In this document: piece by piece, positions 8,658-17,548 of the stretch
Numbering within the stretch: position 1 is the first letter of the stretch
Layout of the letters: the number at the start of each line of letters is the position of its first letter
Source of the DNA: Legionella massiliensis
Lineage (GTDB): Bacteria; Pseudomonadota; Gammaproteobacteria; Legionellales; Legionellaceae
Length of the DNA: 64,000 nt
Reading direction: 5' to 3'
NCBI RefSeq assembly: GCF_000756815.1
Contig: NZ_CCVW01000004.1
Span: forward strand, 638,543 to 702,542
Program-made: the position numbers and the translations under genes
Notes under the pieces: generated by a model
Seen by the model: only the letters and a program-made list of their open reading frames with translations
Databases searched by the model: none
Told to the model about the DNA's origin: nothing

Positions 8658-10406
8658 TCAAGGTTCTAATGCTTTTATAGCTTCTAAATAACCATAGTTT
8701 AATAATGCTAATTCGTCCTTTTCACTAACCTGATATATGCTGAACTCGCTTAGGCTTGGATTGATTAAAATCGTTGCATTTTCACTATTATTTTTTTCTT
8801 TCAAAGATGCGCTAAGCAACAGAGATTGTAGAAATATATCTTTCATATCAGGATAGGAGGTTTTAGTTTTAGTTCTTCTTATTTTCTCTCTAATAAAATG
8901 TAAAAAATTAACGTTTTTTGGAAAGTCATACTCGTGCTTGTCCGGGCTTAAATTGGTAAGGCTTGAGGCAATTATAGTGCTCTCAGATCCCACTAAATTA
9001 TGCATTATATCAATAGGCAGGTTATTGATTATCCCGCCATCAAAATGCAATTTTTTATCAATAATATAAGGAGGCAAAATACCTGGTAGTGAATTAGATG
9101 CCATTAGGCTAGAAACTAAACTTCCTTTGGAATGAATAGACTCCTTATATAAAGACAAGTTAGCGCTTATACAAAAAAAAGAAACCCAAAGATCTTCAAT
9201 ATATTTTTCTTTGAATATCTCTTGTAAACCATCAATTGCTTTTGAAGATTTAAATATAGATATAAGTGGCCATGCCAAATTTCTATACTGAGTTAGTTGA
9301 TAAAATATTCTGGAGAGATATCTCAATTTTTCAGTAATACTATCAATGTCTTTATCGATCGCATAACAAGCACCAATAATTGCACCTGCACTTACTCCGC
9401 TAATAATGTCAATTTCAATGTTTTTCTCAATTAATGCTTTAATAAGTCCTACATGAAACCATCCTTTGGCACCGCCGCCACCTAAAACAAGAGCATTTGT
9501 TTTACCTGATATGAAACGAAGAGTTTTCTTATAATCACTACTATTATTTTTCCTTATGTGATGATGAAGCAAGAAATCATTTTGATTAAGCCAATGGCAA
9601 GTATTAATTGGCTCCTTAACATCATCTGAGTGTAATAAAATCAATTCCAAGGGAAACTTAGAATTCTTTATAACATCTAAGGTCCTTTTATCAATTTTGT
9701 CATGAATTGAACTATCTGATAGTAAATAAATTTTTTTTATATGATGAAAACAGTTTTTATTTAATAAAATATCAATTGAATTTGTAACCACTATTAAGTG
9801 ATTATATTCTTTAGCTGCAGTGTCACTTGCGTGCAATATCAAATTAATATCATCTGAGCAAATTAATTTTGTCTTTAAATTAGCAGAAATGTTAGCTTGC
9901 ATAACTTTAGAAAATTCATTCAAATCAGTTTGCTTATTTGAAGAGATAATAACATGCCAATTTAAAGAGAACTCTGCAGAAATATAATCTATAGTATTTT
10001 GTGAATTAGAGATAATTATTTTCAGTATTTCTTGCATAACAGCAGGATAACTATTGCATAGCTCATTAAAATCTTTTGCCGGTAATTTAGCAAGAGTAGC
10101 TTTTGAAGTGGTTTTACATGTGAGTGTCCTGGATTTTCCTGATAAAACGCCAATTTCGCCAAATAATTTTATAGGTTTAATATGACCAATAACATGCATT
10201 TTATTATTTTTATCTAATAAATAAGTAAGAAGATCTCCCTCTATTAAGATATAGATATAGTCTGCCTGATCGCCACGATTAAAGATGATTACATCTTCTT
10301 CCAGAAAAACAAATTCAAACTTTTTTGTTAGCTCGAGTAGAGAATCCTCATCAATATTTTTGAATGCATCAATATTTTTTAAAACTTGATCTAATTGAAT
10401 GTTCAT
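8658..10406 (-). CDS. Patatin-like phospholipase with cyclic nucleotide-binding domain
   Basis: 582 residues. An N-terminal cyclic-nucleotide-binding (CAP_ED) domain spans about residues 1-130 (FNRGDQADYIYILIEGD, LFGEIGVLSGKSRTLT), followed by a region of about 150 residues without recognised motifs. The patatin domain then has the oxyanion loop GGGGAKG near 310, nucleophile elbow GVSAG near 337, and the catalytic Asp in DGG near 456. All key residues are present. The layout is like RssA/neuropathy-target-esterase relatives, acting on membrane phospholipids or lysolipids. Start ATG at 10406. Co-transcribed with the hydroxylase downstream. Confidence 0.88.
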   Translation of the reverse strand: MNIQLDQVLKNIDAFKNIDEDSLLELTKKFEFVFLEEDVIIFNRGDQADYIYILIEGDLLTYLLDKNNKMHVIGHIKPIKLFGEIGVLSGKSRTLTCKTTSKATLAKLPAKDFNELCNSYPAVMQEILKIIISNSQNTIDYISAEFSLNWHVIISSNKQTDLNEFSKVMQANISANLKTKLICSDDINLILHASDTAAKEYNHLIVVTNSIDILLNKNCFHHIKKIYLLSDSSIHDKIDKRTLDVIKNSKFPLELILLHSDDVKEPINTCHWLNQNDFLLHHHIRKNNSSDYKKTLRFISGKTNALVLGGGGAKGWFHVGLIKALIEKNIEIDIISGVSAGAIIGACYAIDKDIDSITEKLRYLSRIFYQLTQYRNLAWPLISIFKSSKAIDGLQEIFKEKYIEDLWVSFFCISANLSLYKESIHSKGSLVSSLMASNSLPGILPPYIIDKKLHFDGGIINNLPIDIMHNLVGSESTIIASSLTNLSPDKHEYDFPKNVNFLHFIREKIRRTKTKTSYPDMKDIFLQSLLLSASLKEKNNSENATILINPSLSEFSIYQVSEKDELALLNYGYLEAIKALEP

Positions 10407-10544
10407 ATACTTTCTTTTTGGGAATTTTCTATATTTCTCTATCCTATAGTATAGATTTCATTTTTATTTTTGCTTCACAATCAGTGGGAAAAGAGCAAAG
10501 GTGTTTATATAGCGATGCGCTTGTTGCTGCATGACGGAAGCAAC

Positions 10545-12245
10545 CTATTCGATTGCATCCAGAAGGGCTAAATACTCTTCACCTGAAACTACCTCTTTTT
10601 GCAGATAACGATTAGCAAACAATCTTAATGCAGCCTCCTTAGACTTTGATGGTTCAGCCCCTTGCATTTCTATAGCCAAAGCGAGCGCGGCATGGAGAGC
10701 AGCCATTTGTTCAACAACGCCCTTTATCGCTAAGGTTTGCAATGCGGGACTTTGGACTTTCATAGTCTTAATTTGCGTGCTCAATTGATTAATATTCTCT
10801 TGAAACAGGGTCTTATCAGCAAAACTTGCGCTAATTCTCGCCATCATTTGTTCAAGATGGTTAATAAATAAGGTATCTACTTGAAATTTTTCAATATCTC
10901 TTAGTGTTTGCATCCATAGGGTGAAATGAGTGCCTTCCCAATTCTCGCAAACGATGGCGTCTCGTAATAAGCGCGGCAAGGATGAGAAGGTTTCTATAGT
11001 GCCGTTTCCAGCCAAAATATCGAGGCAGTGGTGGATATTTTCTACAGTACGCTTGGCAGTGAAATATTTATTCAAATTTGCCAGGGTTCGCATTAAGAGC
11101 TGCTGTGTTTGGGCTTGTTCCTTATAGGGGATAACATCGAGCTTATCCTGGCACTCAGCCATAAAAAAGATACTTGCCATCATTGCAGTATTTTCTGCTT
11201 TTATTTGTGCCAATGTTTCCTTTACCAACGGATAATCAATAATCTTTTGCTGAAATGCAGAGCGGTTTAGGGCATAAGAATAAGCAACTTGCTGGGCCCG
11301 TCGCGCCATACCCAAGACTGAAAAGGCATTAAAAATTCTTGAAAGATGCAAAACATGTCCCAAAGCTAAATGAATCCCCTGATCTAATTCCCCCACGGGC
11401 TGAGCAACTGCCCCCTCAAAATCGATTTCAGCAGTCGCCATTGAGCGTGTACCTATTTTCTGTTTAAGACGTCTTAGCTTATAGTAGTTTGGTCTACCGT
11501 CAGCTAAGCGCTTTGTAATGAGAAACAGGCCTAACCCCTTGGTACCTGAGCTATTTTTATCATAACGGGCGGTAGCCAAAATCAGATCGGCATTTGCATT
11601 AGAACAAAACCACTTTTCCCCAGTGATTCGCCATTGTTGATCCTTATCCTGATAAGCCAGGGTTGCATTGGCCCCCACATCTGAGCCGCCTTGGATTTCT
11701 GTTAAAAATTGTGCGCCAGTAAAATTGTCACTAAAGGAGGGGTGGGTCAGTTTTTCCAGATAAGAGTGGGTTTGCTCTAAGTTTGAATGATTTTTTAAAA
11801 CGCGAATAACGCCAGCAGAACAGGCAATCGGGCAATTATGACCTGCTTCTCCAGCATGGGAAGATAGCAAAAATAAGCTCAGCGTCTTAAGCATCTGCCC
11901 TGGTTCTAGCAGATAGTGCATAAGCCCAGAACCATAAATTAGATCCCCCGCAGCGATATAAGAAGGGTGATGAATAACCCGATCATCACGCTCACCTATA
12001 GCATTGTAATGTTCAACCCTGGGGAGGTTTGGGTCTTGATTGTTTTCTTGGACTAAGGGCTCTAACTGATAGCTAACCACATGAGCAAAACCCTGTAATT
12101 TATTGATGAAAGCTGGATCATTGGCAAAATAATATCGATAGCTGTGCATCAAATTTGATTTTTCAGTCAATATTGAATCTTTAATCTGTTGACTCCATTG
12201 ACTAAAATTTCGTCGTGCTTCTTGATATTTGAGCTCGTTATCCAT
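10545..12245 (-). CDS. AidB-like acyl-CoA dehydrogenase
   Basis: FAD-dependent acyl-CoA dehydrogenase of the long AidB/fatty-acid-oxidation type, 566 residues. TEIQGGSDVGANAT with WRITGEKWFCSNANAD is the flavin-binding middle domain. SRIFNAFSVLGMARRA begins the helical C-domain, and the segment RDAIVCENWEGTHFTLWMQTLRD matches the AidB-type catalytic region. The ATG at 12245 is chosen because AATGGAGACATA precedes it; a longer frame from 12311 would run into ppsR. It follows ppsR by ten bases on the same strand, suggesting co-transcription. Substrate is not evident; AidB itself is linked to alkylation stress. Confidence 0.87.
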   Translation of the reverse strand: MDNELKYQEARRNFSQWSQQIKDSILTEKSNLMHSYRYYFANDPAFINKLQGFAHVVSYQLEPLVQENNQDPNLPRVEHYNAIGERDDRVIHHPSYIAAGDLIYGSGLMHYLLEPGQMLKTLSLFLLSSHAGEAGHNCPIACSAGVIRVLKNHSNLEQTHSYLEKLTHPSFSDNFTGAQFLTEIQGGSDVGANATLAYQDKDQQWRITGEKWFCSNANADLILATARYDKNSSGTKGLGLFLITKRLADGRPNYYKLRRLKQKIGTRSMATAEIDFEGAVAQPVGELDQGIHLALGHVLHLSRIFNAFSVLGMARRAQQVAYSYALNRSAFQQKIIDYPLVKETLAQIKAENTAMMASIFFMAECQDKLDVIPYKEQAQTQQLLMRTLANLNKYFTAKRTVENIHHCLDILAGNGTIETFSSLPRLLRDAIVCENWEGTHFTLWMQTLRDIEKFQVDTLFINHLEQMMARISASFADKTLFQENINQLSTQIKTMKVQSPALQTLAIKGVVEQMAALHAALALAIEMQGAEPSKSKEAALRLFANRYLQKEVVSGEEYLALLDAIE

Positions 12246-12255
12246 TATGTCTCCA

Positions 12256-13071
12256 TTAGAATTTTCGCTTAATCCCTGCAATTGCCAATACCTTGGTAGC
12301 AATTTCCTCAATAGAGAATCGAGTGGAGTTCAGATAGGGAATATTTTCTTTTTTATACATGGCTTCAACCTCAGAGACTTCAAGGCGGCATTGCTCAAGG
12401 GAGGCATATTTAGAATTAGGGCGCCTCTCTGTTCTTATTTGTTGTAAACGCTCTGGATCAATTGTCAGGCCAAACAATTTCTTCTTATAAGGTTTTAAAG
12501 CTTCTGGAAGGATAAAATAGGTTAAATCATCGTCAGTGAAAGGGTAATTGGCTGCAAGTACACCAAAATGAAGCGCCATATATAAACAACTGGGCGTTTT
12601 CCCACAGCGTGATACACCAATTAAAATGATATCTGCTTTCTCATAGCCCCGTGTTTTCACGCCATCATCATGTGCTAAAGCATAATCAACTGCCTCGATG
12701 CGATGAGAATAGGTCTGCAAATTAGCGACTCCATGAGTACGTCCTACAGTATAGGAAGATTTAACTTGTAGCTCTTCCTCAAGAGGGCCAAGAAAAGTGT
12801 TAAATAAATCAAAGACATGAGCCTTAGCTTGATTGATAGTAGTAGCGACCTCCTGATTAATTAGGGTCATAAATATCAGAGGCTTTACGCCTTCTTCGTC
12901 ATGACAGATATTGATTCGTTCAACTACTGCCTCTGCTTTCTCAACAGTATCGATGTAGGGAAGGGTTAGTTTTTCAAATTCAATATTTTCGAATTGAGTA
13001 ATCAAGCTGTTGCCTAAGTTTTCGGCAGTAATACCTGTTCCGTCTGAAACCATGAAAACGTATCGTTTCAT
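12256..13071 (-). CDS. ppsR: PEP synthase regulatory protein (kinase/pyrophosphorylase)
   Basis: Bifunctional DUF299 protein that inactivates phosphoenolpyruvate synthase by ADP-dependent phosphorylation and reactivates it by Pi-dependent pyrophosphorolysis. 271 residues. SDGTGITAE at the N-terminus, VGRTHG in the middle, and the P-loop-like GVSRCGKTPSCLYMA are the diagnostic motifs; FGLTIDPERL follows. Start ATG at 13071 with AAAGGA eight bases upstream; an upstream frame extension lacks a ribosome site. No ppsA is in the window. Diverges from the small membrane gene at 13242. Confidence 0.94.
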   Translation of the reverse strand: MKRYVFMVSDGTGITAENLGNSLITQFENIEFEKLTLPYIDTVEKAEAVVERINICHDEEGVKPLIFMTLINQEVATTINQAKAHVFDLFNTFLGPLEEELQVKSSYTVGRTHGVANLQTYSHRIEAVDYALAHDDGVKTRGYEKADIILIGVSRCGKTPSCLYMALHFGVLAANYPFTDDDLTYFILPEALKPYKKKLFGLTIDPERLQQIRTERRPNSKYASLEQCRLEVSEVEAMYKKENIPYLNSTRFSIEEIATKVLAIAGIKRKF

Positions 13072-13241
13072 TTTTGCATCCTTTGTTTTAAATAGAAATT
13101 CTAAAAGCAAGGTTCCTTACTTGGCAAGATACCTGGCTTCTGCTATGTTCACTAATGTCGATACTAGTCAAATTATAAAGTATGATAATTTGGCATGGTT
13201 TATAGTTGTTTCACAATACTTTAATTCCAGGGTTGATAGAT

Positions 13242-13688
13242 ATGGAACAGGACCGTTACCAACAGAATAGCAAGCTTTTTGTTGTTGGTTTGATTTCTTT
13301 GTTATTGTGTTTAAGTTTAGCTGGATTTGGTTTTTATATTTTTCCTTATCTCATTTGGAATTGGGGTTATGATGTTCCCGAATTAGTTCCGAACCTTAGG
13401 GAATGGTATAAGGGAAATTATAATTTCGGTGATTCTGGTGCATCGTGGATGGTTTTTCTTACCTTCATTATTCCAGCTGTAATCTCTGGGTTCATCTCGC
13501 AGTGGGCATCCAAATACATTGAAAAACAAATGTATGGTCTCACCGAAGAAAACCCAGAAAAACATGCGGAAATGCAAAGAGACATCCAGGAAACAATTAG
13601 TTTCGGGCTAAAAATTTTCTTTCTAATCATTCTGGTTATAGTTGGAATTACCTTGGTTGAATGGTTGGTTGCTCCACCATCTATTTAA
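13242..13688 (+). CDS. Small membrane protein of unknown function
   Basis: 148 residues with three hydrophobic segments: about 12-36 (LFVVGLISLLLCLSLAGFGF and on), 67-87 (WMVFLTFIIPAVISGFI) and 122-142 (IFFLIILVIVGITLVEWL). A charged loop of about 30 residues with QMYGLTEENPEKHAEMQRD lies before the last segment. ATG 13242 is favoured over an upstream ATG at 13206 because the shorter N-terminus leads straight into the first helix. It ends ten bases before the next gene, so the two are probably one unit. I do not recognise the family. Confidence 0.7.
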   Translation: MEQDRYQQNSKLFVVGLISLLLCLSLAGFGFYIFPYLIWNWGYDVPELVPNLREWYKGNYNFGDSGASWMVFLTFIIPAVISGFISQWASKYIEKQMYGLTEENPEKHAEMQRDIQETISFGLKIFFLIILVIVGITLVEWLVAPPSI

Positions 13689-13698
13689 AGGAGTATCT

Positions 13699-14286
13699 AT
13701 GTTTTTTAAACGTCGAAAAATTAAGAGATTAACAAAAAAAATAAAGGCCATGCAGGGTAACCGCGTGCATAACCAGCCACGTGATGAGGTTCTTGCAAAG
13801 GAAATAGCAATCTATCATGAACTTGGCGGTATTTATAAAGGATTGATTGGTCATAAACATTATCCCTATGCAGCCGAAATGGAAGAAGCCTGTCTGCGAG
13901 CAGCCGCGGATCTTGAAGACTCCAATGCACAATACCAGCTAGGTAAGCAGCTATTAGAAGAAGCTAAATTTCGCGATAAAGTCCAGCAAGAGGTGCTTTT
14001 TGCAAATGCTAGTAATGAACGTAATATGAACCAGCTGTACACCGAGGCAATAGTGTTTTTGGAGTCTGCTGAGAAGCTTGGTCATATTGAGGCGAGGCGT
14101 TTACATGGTCTCTGTCACATCAATGGCTGGGGGCTTCCTCCTGATAAAGATAAAGGCTTCGAACTTGTTGTACAAAGTATTGAGCAAGAAAATAGCTGGG
14201 ATAGGGTACCGCAGATTTTTGCTGCAATCGGCTTGAATAAGCCTGAGTTTTTCTCTGCTTTAATGCAGCATAGAAATAAAAGTTAA
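13699..14286 (+). CDS. Sel1/TPR-like helical repeat protein
   Basis: 195 residues, starting with a very basic stretch (FKRRKIKRLTKKIKAM). Two to three helix pairs resemble Sel1-like repeats: AAADLEDSNAQYQLGKQLLEEA near 75-97 and AEKLGHIEARRLHGLCHINGWG near 132-153. Such repeats usually mediate protein contacts. Start ATG 13699 with AAAGGAG upstream. No signal peptide, so probably cytoplasmic or peripherally bound through the basic end. Paired with the small membrane protein before it; a role together at the inner membrane is an inference from spacing only. Confidence 0.7.
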   Translation: MFFKRRKIKRLTKKIKAMQGNRVHNQPRDEVLAKEIAIYHELGGIYKGLIGHKHYPYAAEMEEACLRAAADLEDSNAQYQLGKQLLEEAKFRDKVQQEVLFANASNERNMNQLYTEAIVFLESAEKLGHIEARRLHGLCHINGWGLPPDKDKGFELVVQSIEQENSWDRVPQIFAAIGLNKPEFFSALMQHRNKS

Positions 14287-14295
14287 TTTTCGTTT

Positions 14296-14437
14296 CGTCA
14301 TCCTGAGTGCCCCAGCCCCATTGGGGCAAACATCGATAAAGACCTCGTCATCCCGGGTCTCCTGAATACACATAAGGAGATGTCTCTCTACGTTCGACAT
14401 GACGTGTACGTCTTTGGGAGAGGTACTCAGGATGACC
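14296..14437. repeat. Composite hairpin repeat
   Basis: Outer arms GTCATCCTGAGT (near 14297-14309) and ACTCAGGATGAC (14425-14436) enclose two smaller palindromes, including GCCCCAGCCCCATTGGGGC. Related to the CGTCATCC hairpin family found elsewhere in the window, but diverged. It fills most of the gap before the next gene. Confidence 0.55.
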
Positions 14438-14559
14438 AACCATTCAAATTGTACAAATTTTGTAGCTTGCTAATAGTGAGTATTAAAAACTAATATCAAA
14501 GACATCCGTTCCAATATGGTAACCTTTTAGGCAAATATTAAACCATTGAGGAACAACAA

Positions 14560-15465
14560 ATGTCATCCAGCGAAATAATTGTACACAAAGAGCTAAGTAA
14601 AAAGCTGAAATCTACAGCTAGCTCCTCGTCGCTATTTACTCAATCGACTGAAGGTAGAATACACAATCTACAACATCAAGTTGCTCATGGAAGTCAGGAC
14701 AGAGCAAAAGCAGTATTATCGCGCTGTGCTGATTTGATGTTTAGTAAGGGAAATTTTTCTGATAATACCAATCGCAAATTTTTTAAAGCCTCAGCCCTTC
14801 AATACGCCTGGTGGGCAAGAGATACAAGCATGTTGAATATGATGTGGAACTGCATTGTGAATGATGAGCAGCGTATTGAAATGATTAACCAAATTAAAGA
14901 CGTTATGATCAATGGCTTGATCTATGAATATAAAGGTGTTGAATACCAGAAAACGCATTATAGTTTGGAATTATATATTCGCGAACTTGAGGATTTTAAT
15001 TCGCTATTTAACATTTTCAAGATTGAAAATGATGAGCTGAAGCAGCACAGGCTCGATCGAATCGGGCAATTTCAGCGAGAATTTCCTGCCCATGTTCGTC
15101 AACAATATTGCAGTTTTTATGGTGCATATTTAGAGTGGGCTGTTTTTTCCAAGGAATTGAATCGCAGTTTAAAAATTCATTCACTTAATCAAGTCAGTCT
15201 GCTAGAAGAAGTAGTTGATTGGGACAGCGACCTCGATAATTTCATGCAAGCCAATAATATGCTCATTTGCTGGATTGCAAATGGAACAAGAAGAAACTTG
15301 GAATTAATTCCTATTGCAAGCAAGGCAAGCTCGTTTGATGCCTTAGATGATTCCATTCAATTCGTACGATTATTGGATAGTGAAATGTCGTCTAGTTCAA
15401 GGTGTTTTTATGAGAAAATTCAGCAACCTTTCACTCTTCAGATTGAAGAAAGTCCTCAATGTTAG
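14560..15465 (+). CDS. Unknown protein, candidate Dot/Icm effector
   Basis: 301 residues with no signal peptide or membrane helix. Around residues 70-100 the segment with NTNRKFFKASALQYAWWARD and the following MLNMMWNCI resembles a module that recurs in Legionella and Coxiella effector-type proteins (D-x-x-x-R-x-F-x-x-x-S-x-x-Q-Y-A-x-W-A-x-D), often next to ankyrin or coiled regions. The rest is alpha-helical and polar, and the C-terminus holds QIEESPQC. ATG 14560 has GAGGAACAAC upstream. Effector status is inference from this resemblance and the repeat-flanked isolated setting. Confidence 0.6.
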   Translation: MSSSEIIVHKELSKKLKSTASSSSLFTQSTEGRIHNLQHQVAHGSQDRAKAVLSRCADLMFSKGNFSDNTNRKFFKASALQYAWWARDTSMLNMMWNCIVNDEQRIEMINQIKDVMINGLIYEYKGVEYQKTHYSLELYIRELEDFNSLFNIFKIENDELKQHRLDRIGQFQREFPAHVRQQYCSFYGAYLEWAVFSKELNRSLKIHSLNQVSLLEEVVDWDSDLDNFMQANNMLICWIANGTRRNLELIPIASKASSFDALDDSIQFVRLLDSEMSSSSRCFYEKIQQPFTLQIEESPQC

Positions 15466-15484
15466 AGAACCTCGAACCAGTGCT

Positions 15485-15544
15485 CCTCATCCGCATCTTT
15501 CTCTTCTCACCTCAGGGGAGAAGGTGCCCGAAGAGCGGATGAGG
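15485..15544. repeat. CCTCATCCGC hairpin repeat
   Basis: Arms CCTCATCCGC (15485-15494) and GCGGATGAGG (15535-15544). Lies between convergent genes, where it could act as a shared terminator. Confidence 0.6.
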
Positions 15545-15582
15545 GGTATTCCAACACAAAATTGAACAAGCAGAACATGTTC

Positions 15583-16713
15583 TCAAGCAAGAATTGTACG
15601 ATCAATTTGTGCCAAGGAATTAACCCCTGTCAAAGTCATAGCAATGCTCATTTCGCTCGCAAAAATTGTCAGTAGATTCTCAACACCAGCTTGTCCTGCC
15701 GCTGCTAAGGCATAAGCCGCGGCTCGACCAAGCAAAACGCCCTTAGCTCCTAAGGCTAACATGCGCACCACATCAAGCCCTGAGCGTATGCCAGAATCTG
15801 CAAGGACAATTAAATTATTACCTACTGCATCTGCAATTGCGGGTAGGGCTTTGACTGTTGATAGAACACCATCAAGCTGCCTTCCGCCATGGTTTGAAAC
15901 GACAAGGCCATCTGCCCCAAATTTCACGGCATCACGCGCATCTTCGGGATCGAGGATCCCTTTAATAATTATCGAACCTTTCCAAAAATCTCGGACCCAT
16001 TCGAGGTCAGCCCAACCCAGTGAGGGATCGAAATTATTAAGAATCCAATTCATATAATCGTCTAAACCCGTCGACTTTCCTAAATACCGCGAAACATTAC
16101 CAAGTTCTAAAGGCCGTCCCTTTAGAGCAACGTCATAAGCCCAGTTTGGTTTAAAAATCGCTTGTAAGGCACGTCTTTGGCGTGACCAAGGTCCAGACAA
16201 ACCAGAGTGCGCATCACGATAGCGCGCACCTGGGAGGGGCAAATCAACGGTAATAACCAAAGTAGTTACTCCGGCGGCCTGGGCTCTTTCAAGCATATTT
16301 CGCACAAAGCCACGATCTTTGAGGAAATAAAGTTGATACCAAATTGGCTGCTCACTTTCTGAAGCAACTTCTTCTAAAGCGCAAATTGACAGGGTTGAGA
16401 GTGTAAATGGGATTCCTTTTTTTTCTGCTGCCTTGGCAGCCTGAACTTCGCCACGCCTAGCATACATCCCTGTTATACCCACAGGGCTTAAAATAATTGG
16501 TAAGTCTTGCTTACGACCAAATAATTCTGTTGTTAGATTAACTTCGCCAACAGATTGTAAAACCCTTTGACGTAATTTGACTTGTTCAAGCTCAGCTGTA
16601 TTCGCCTGCAAGGTATTTTCACCATAGGCACCGCCGTCAATATAGTCGAATAAGAAACGAGGTAATCTGCGCTTTGCTGCTAGACGATAATCAGAAGGAG
16701 AGGAAATAATCAT
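15583..16713 (-). CDS. lldD: FMN-dependent L-lactate dehydrogenase
   Basis: Membrane-associated quinone-linked oxidation of L-lactate to pyruvate. 376 residues, very close to enterobacterial LldD in every block. Seen are [33 protein letters not shown], the substrate-region [26 protein letters not shown], and the FMN-dehydrogenase active-site signature [10 protein letters not shown] with its His and Arg. ATG 16713 is used, since AAGGA lies just upstream; a TTG two codons earlier is less likely. No lldP or lldR neighbour. It feeds pyruvate, the same product as the prp pathway. Confidence 0.94.
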   Translation of the reverse strand: MIISSPSDYRLAAKRRLPRFLFDYIDGGAYGENTLQANTAELEQVKLRQRVLQSVGEVNLTTELFGRKQDLPIILSPVGITGMYARRGEVQAAKAAEKKGIPFTLSTLSICALEEVASESEQPIWYQLYFLKDRGFVRNMLERAQAAGVTTLVITVDLPLPGARYRDAHSGLSGPWSRQRRALQAIFKPNWAYDVALKGRPLELGNVSRYLGKSTGLDDYMNWILNNFDPSLGWADLEWVRDFWKGSIIIKGILDPEDARDAVKFGADGLVVSNHGGRQLDGVLSTVKALPAIADAVGNNLIVLADSGIRSGLDVVRMLALGAKGVLLGRAAAYALAAAGQAGVENLLTIFASEMSIAMTLTGVNSLAQIDRTILA

Positions 16714-16896
16714 AAGCAAATCCTTATGCTGCTATTGAGTTAATAACAAAAGATAGCACATCTAGTCTCAAGATGTTTAGCTTAATGAATTTCTGATATT
16801 TTAATCATATAAAATTAAATAAATATGTTAATAATTCGTTAATATTCGTATTGTAGAATCCCTCCAAGAAACGAAATATTTTACTGGAGGAATCCT

Positions 16897-17364
16897 ATGC
16901 CAGCATTTAAATTTGAAACTAAAAAAGCAACTTTTCATATTTCTGGTGAAAAGCTTATTATTGCGCCAAAACAAACTTATTTAAAAACACGTGGCTTGGA
17001 TGAGAATGGTGAATATTACATTAAAACAGAGTATTTCATTTATCCTGAGGCATCAATTGTCAACAAAAATTTGAATCAGTTGGGCTATCCTTCTACAAAA
17101 ATGTCTATTGATGGAAAAGAGCATTTTTCATTTAAAAATAAAGGTGAAATTACACCTGAATTAGCCAGGATGTTCATCGCTATTTGCGTAATCCAAGATT
17201 TGGTTCCGCGAAGTGATGGAGTGAAATTTTTAGAGGATTTTATTAGCTATACTAAAGATGCAGCGAACGCTGAAAATTTTTATGTCTTCTTTGCTGATAA
17301 AGCTGAAACAACTGATAAACAACCACCATGCCTTAGTGGTGAACAATCAGCAAAATGCTCTTAA
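16897..17364 (+). CDS. Hypothetical protein
   Basis: 155 residues, soluble, with beta-rich N-terminal half (repeated Lys/Phe/Tyr strands) and a helical C-terminal half. No signal peptide or known motif. CTGGAGGAATCCT just before ATG 16897 is a strong ribosome site, which supports a real gene. The C-terminus ends in a Cys- and Pro-containing tail. Function not recognised. A short repeat (GTAGCCTGGATGCTGCG) and then the 124-bp mobile element follow. Confidence 0.6.
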   Translation: MPAFKFETKKATFHISGEKLIIAPKQTYLKTRGLDENGEYYIKTEYFIYPEASIVNKNLNQLGYPSTKMSIDGKEHFSFKNKGEITPELARMFIAICVIQDLVPRSDGVKFLEDFISYTKDAANAENFYVFFADKAETTDKQPPCLSGEQSAKCS

Positions 17365-17422
17365 AGATAATTAGTCCGTAGCCTGGATGCTGCGAAGTGG
17401 CACCCAGGCACCTTATTTACAT

Positions 17423-17546
17423 GTAATAGGTCATCCCCCCTGCAAATACGTACGTCATGTCGAACGTAGAGAGGTGTGGCACAGTGCTAATCCCGGAGAT
17501 CCCTCAGATGACGGGTGATGTTTGGATGACGGGGGTGACCTATTAC
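17423..17546. mobile_element. 124-bp MITE with 8-bp target duplication at the argS stop
   Basis: Ends GTAATAGGTCA (17423) and TGACCTATTAC (ending 17546) are perfect inverted repeats, continued by C-run/G-run. ATTTACAT occurs directly outside both ends (17415-17422 and 17547-17554). The right duplication contains the argS stop codon, so the element landed at the very end of argS without altering the protein. Its interior has a diverged CGTCAT hairpin. Related ends occur at 37516-37724, 35888, 55485 and 57756. Confidence 0.8.
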
Positions 17547-17548
17547 AT

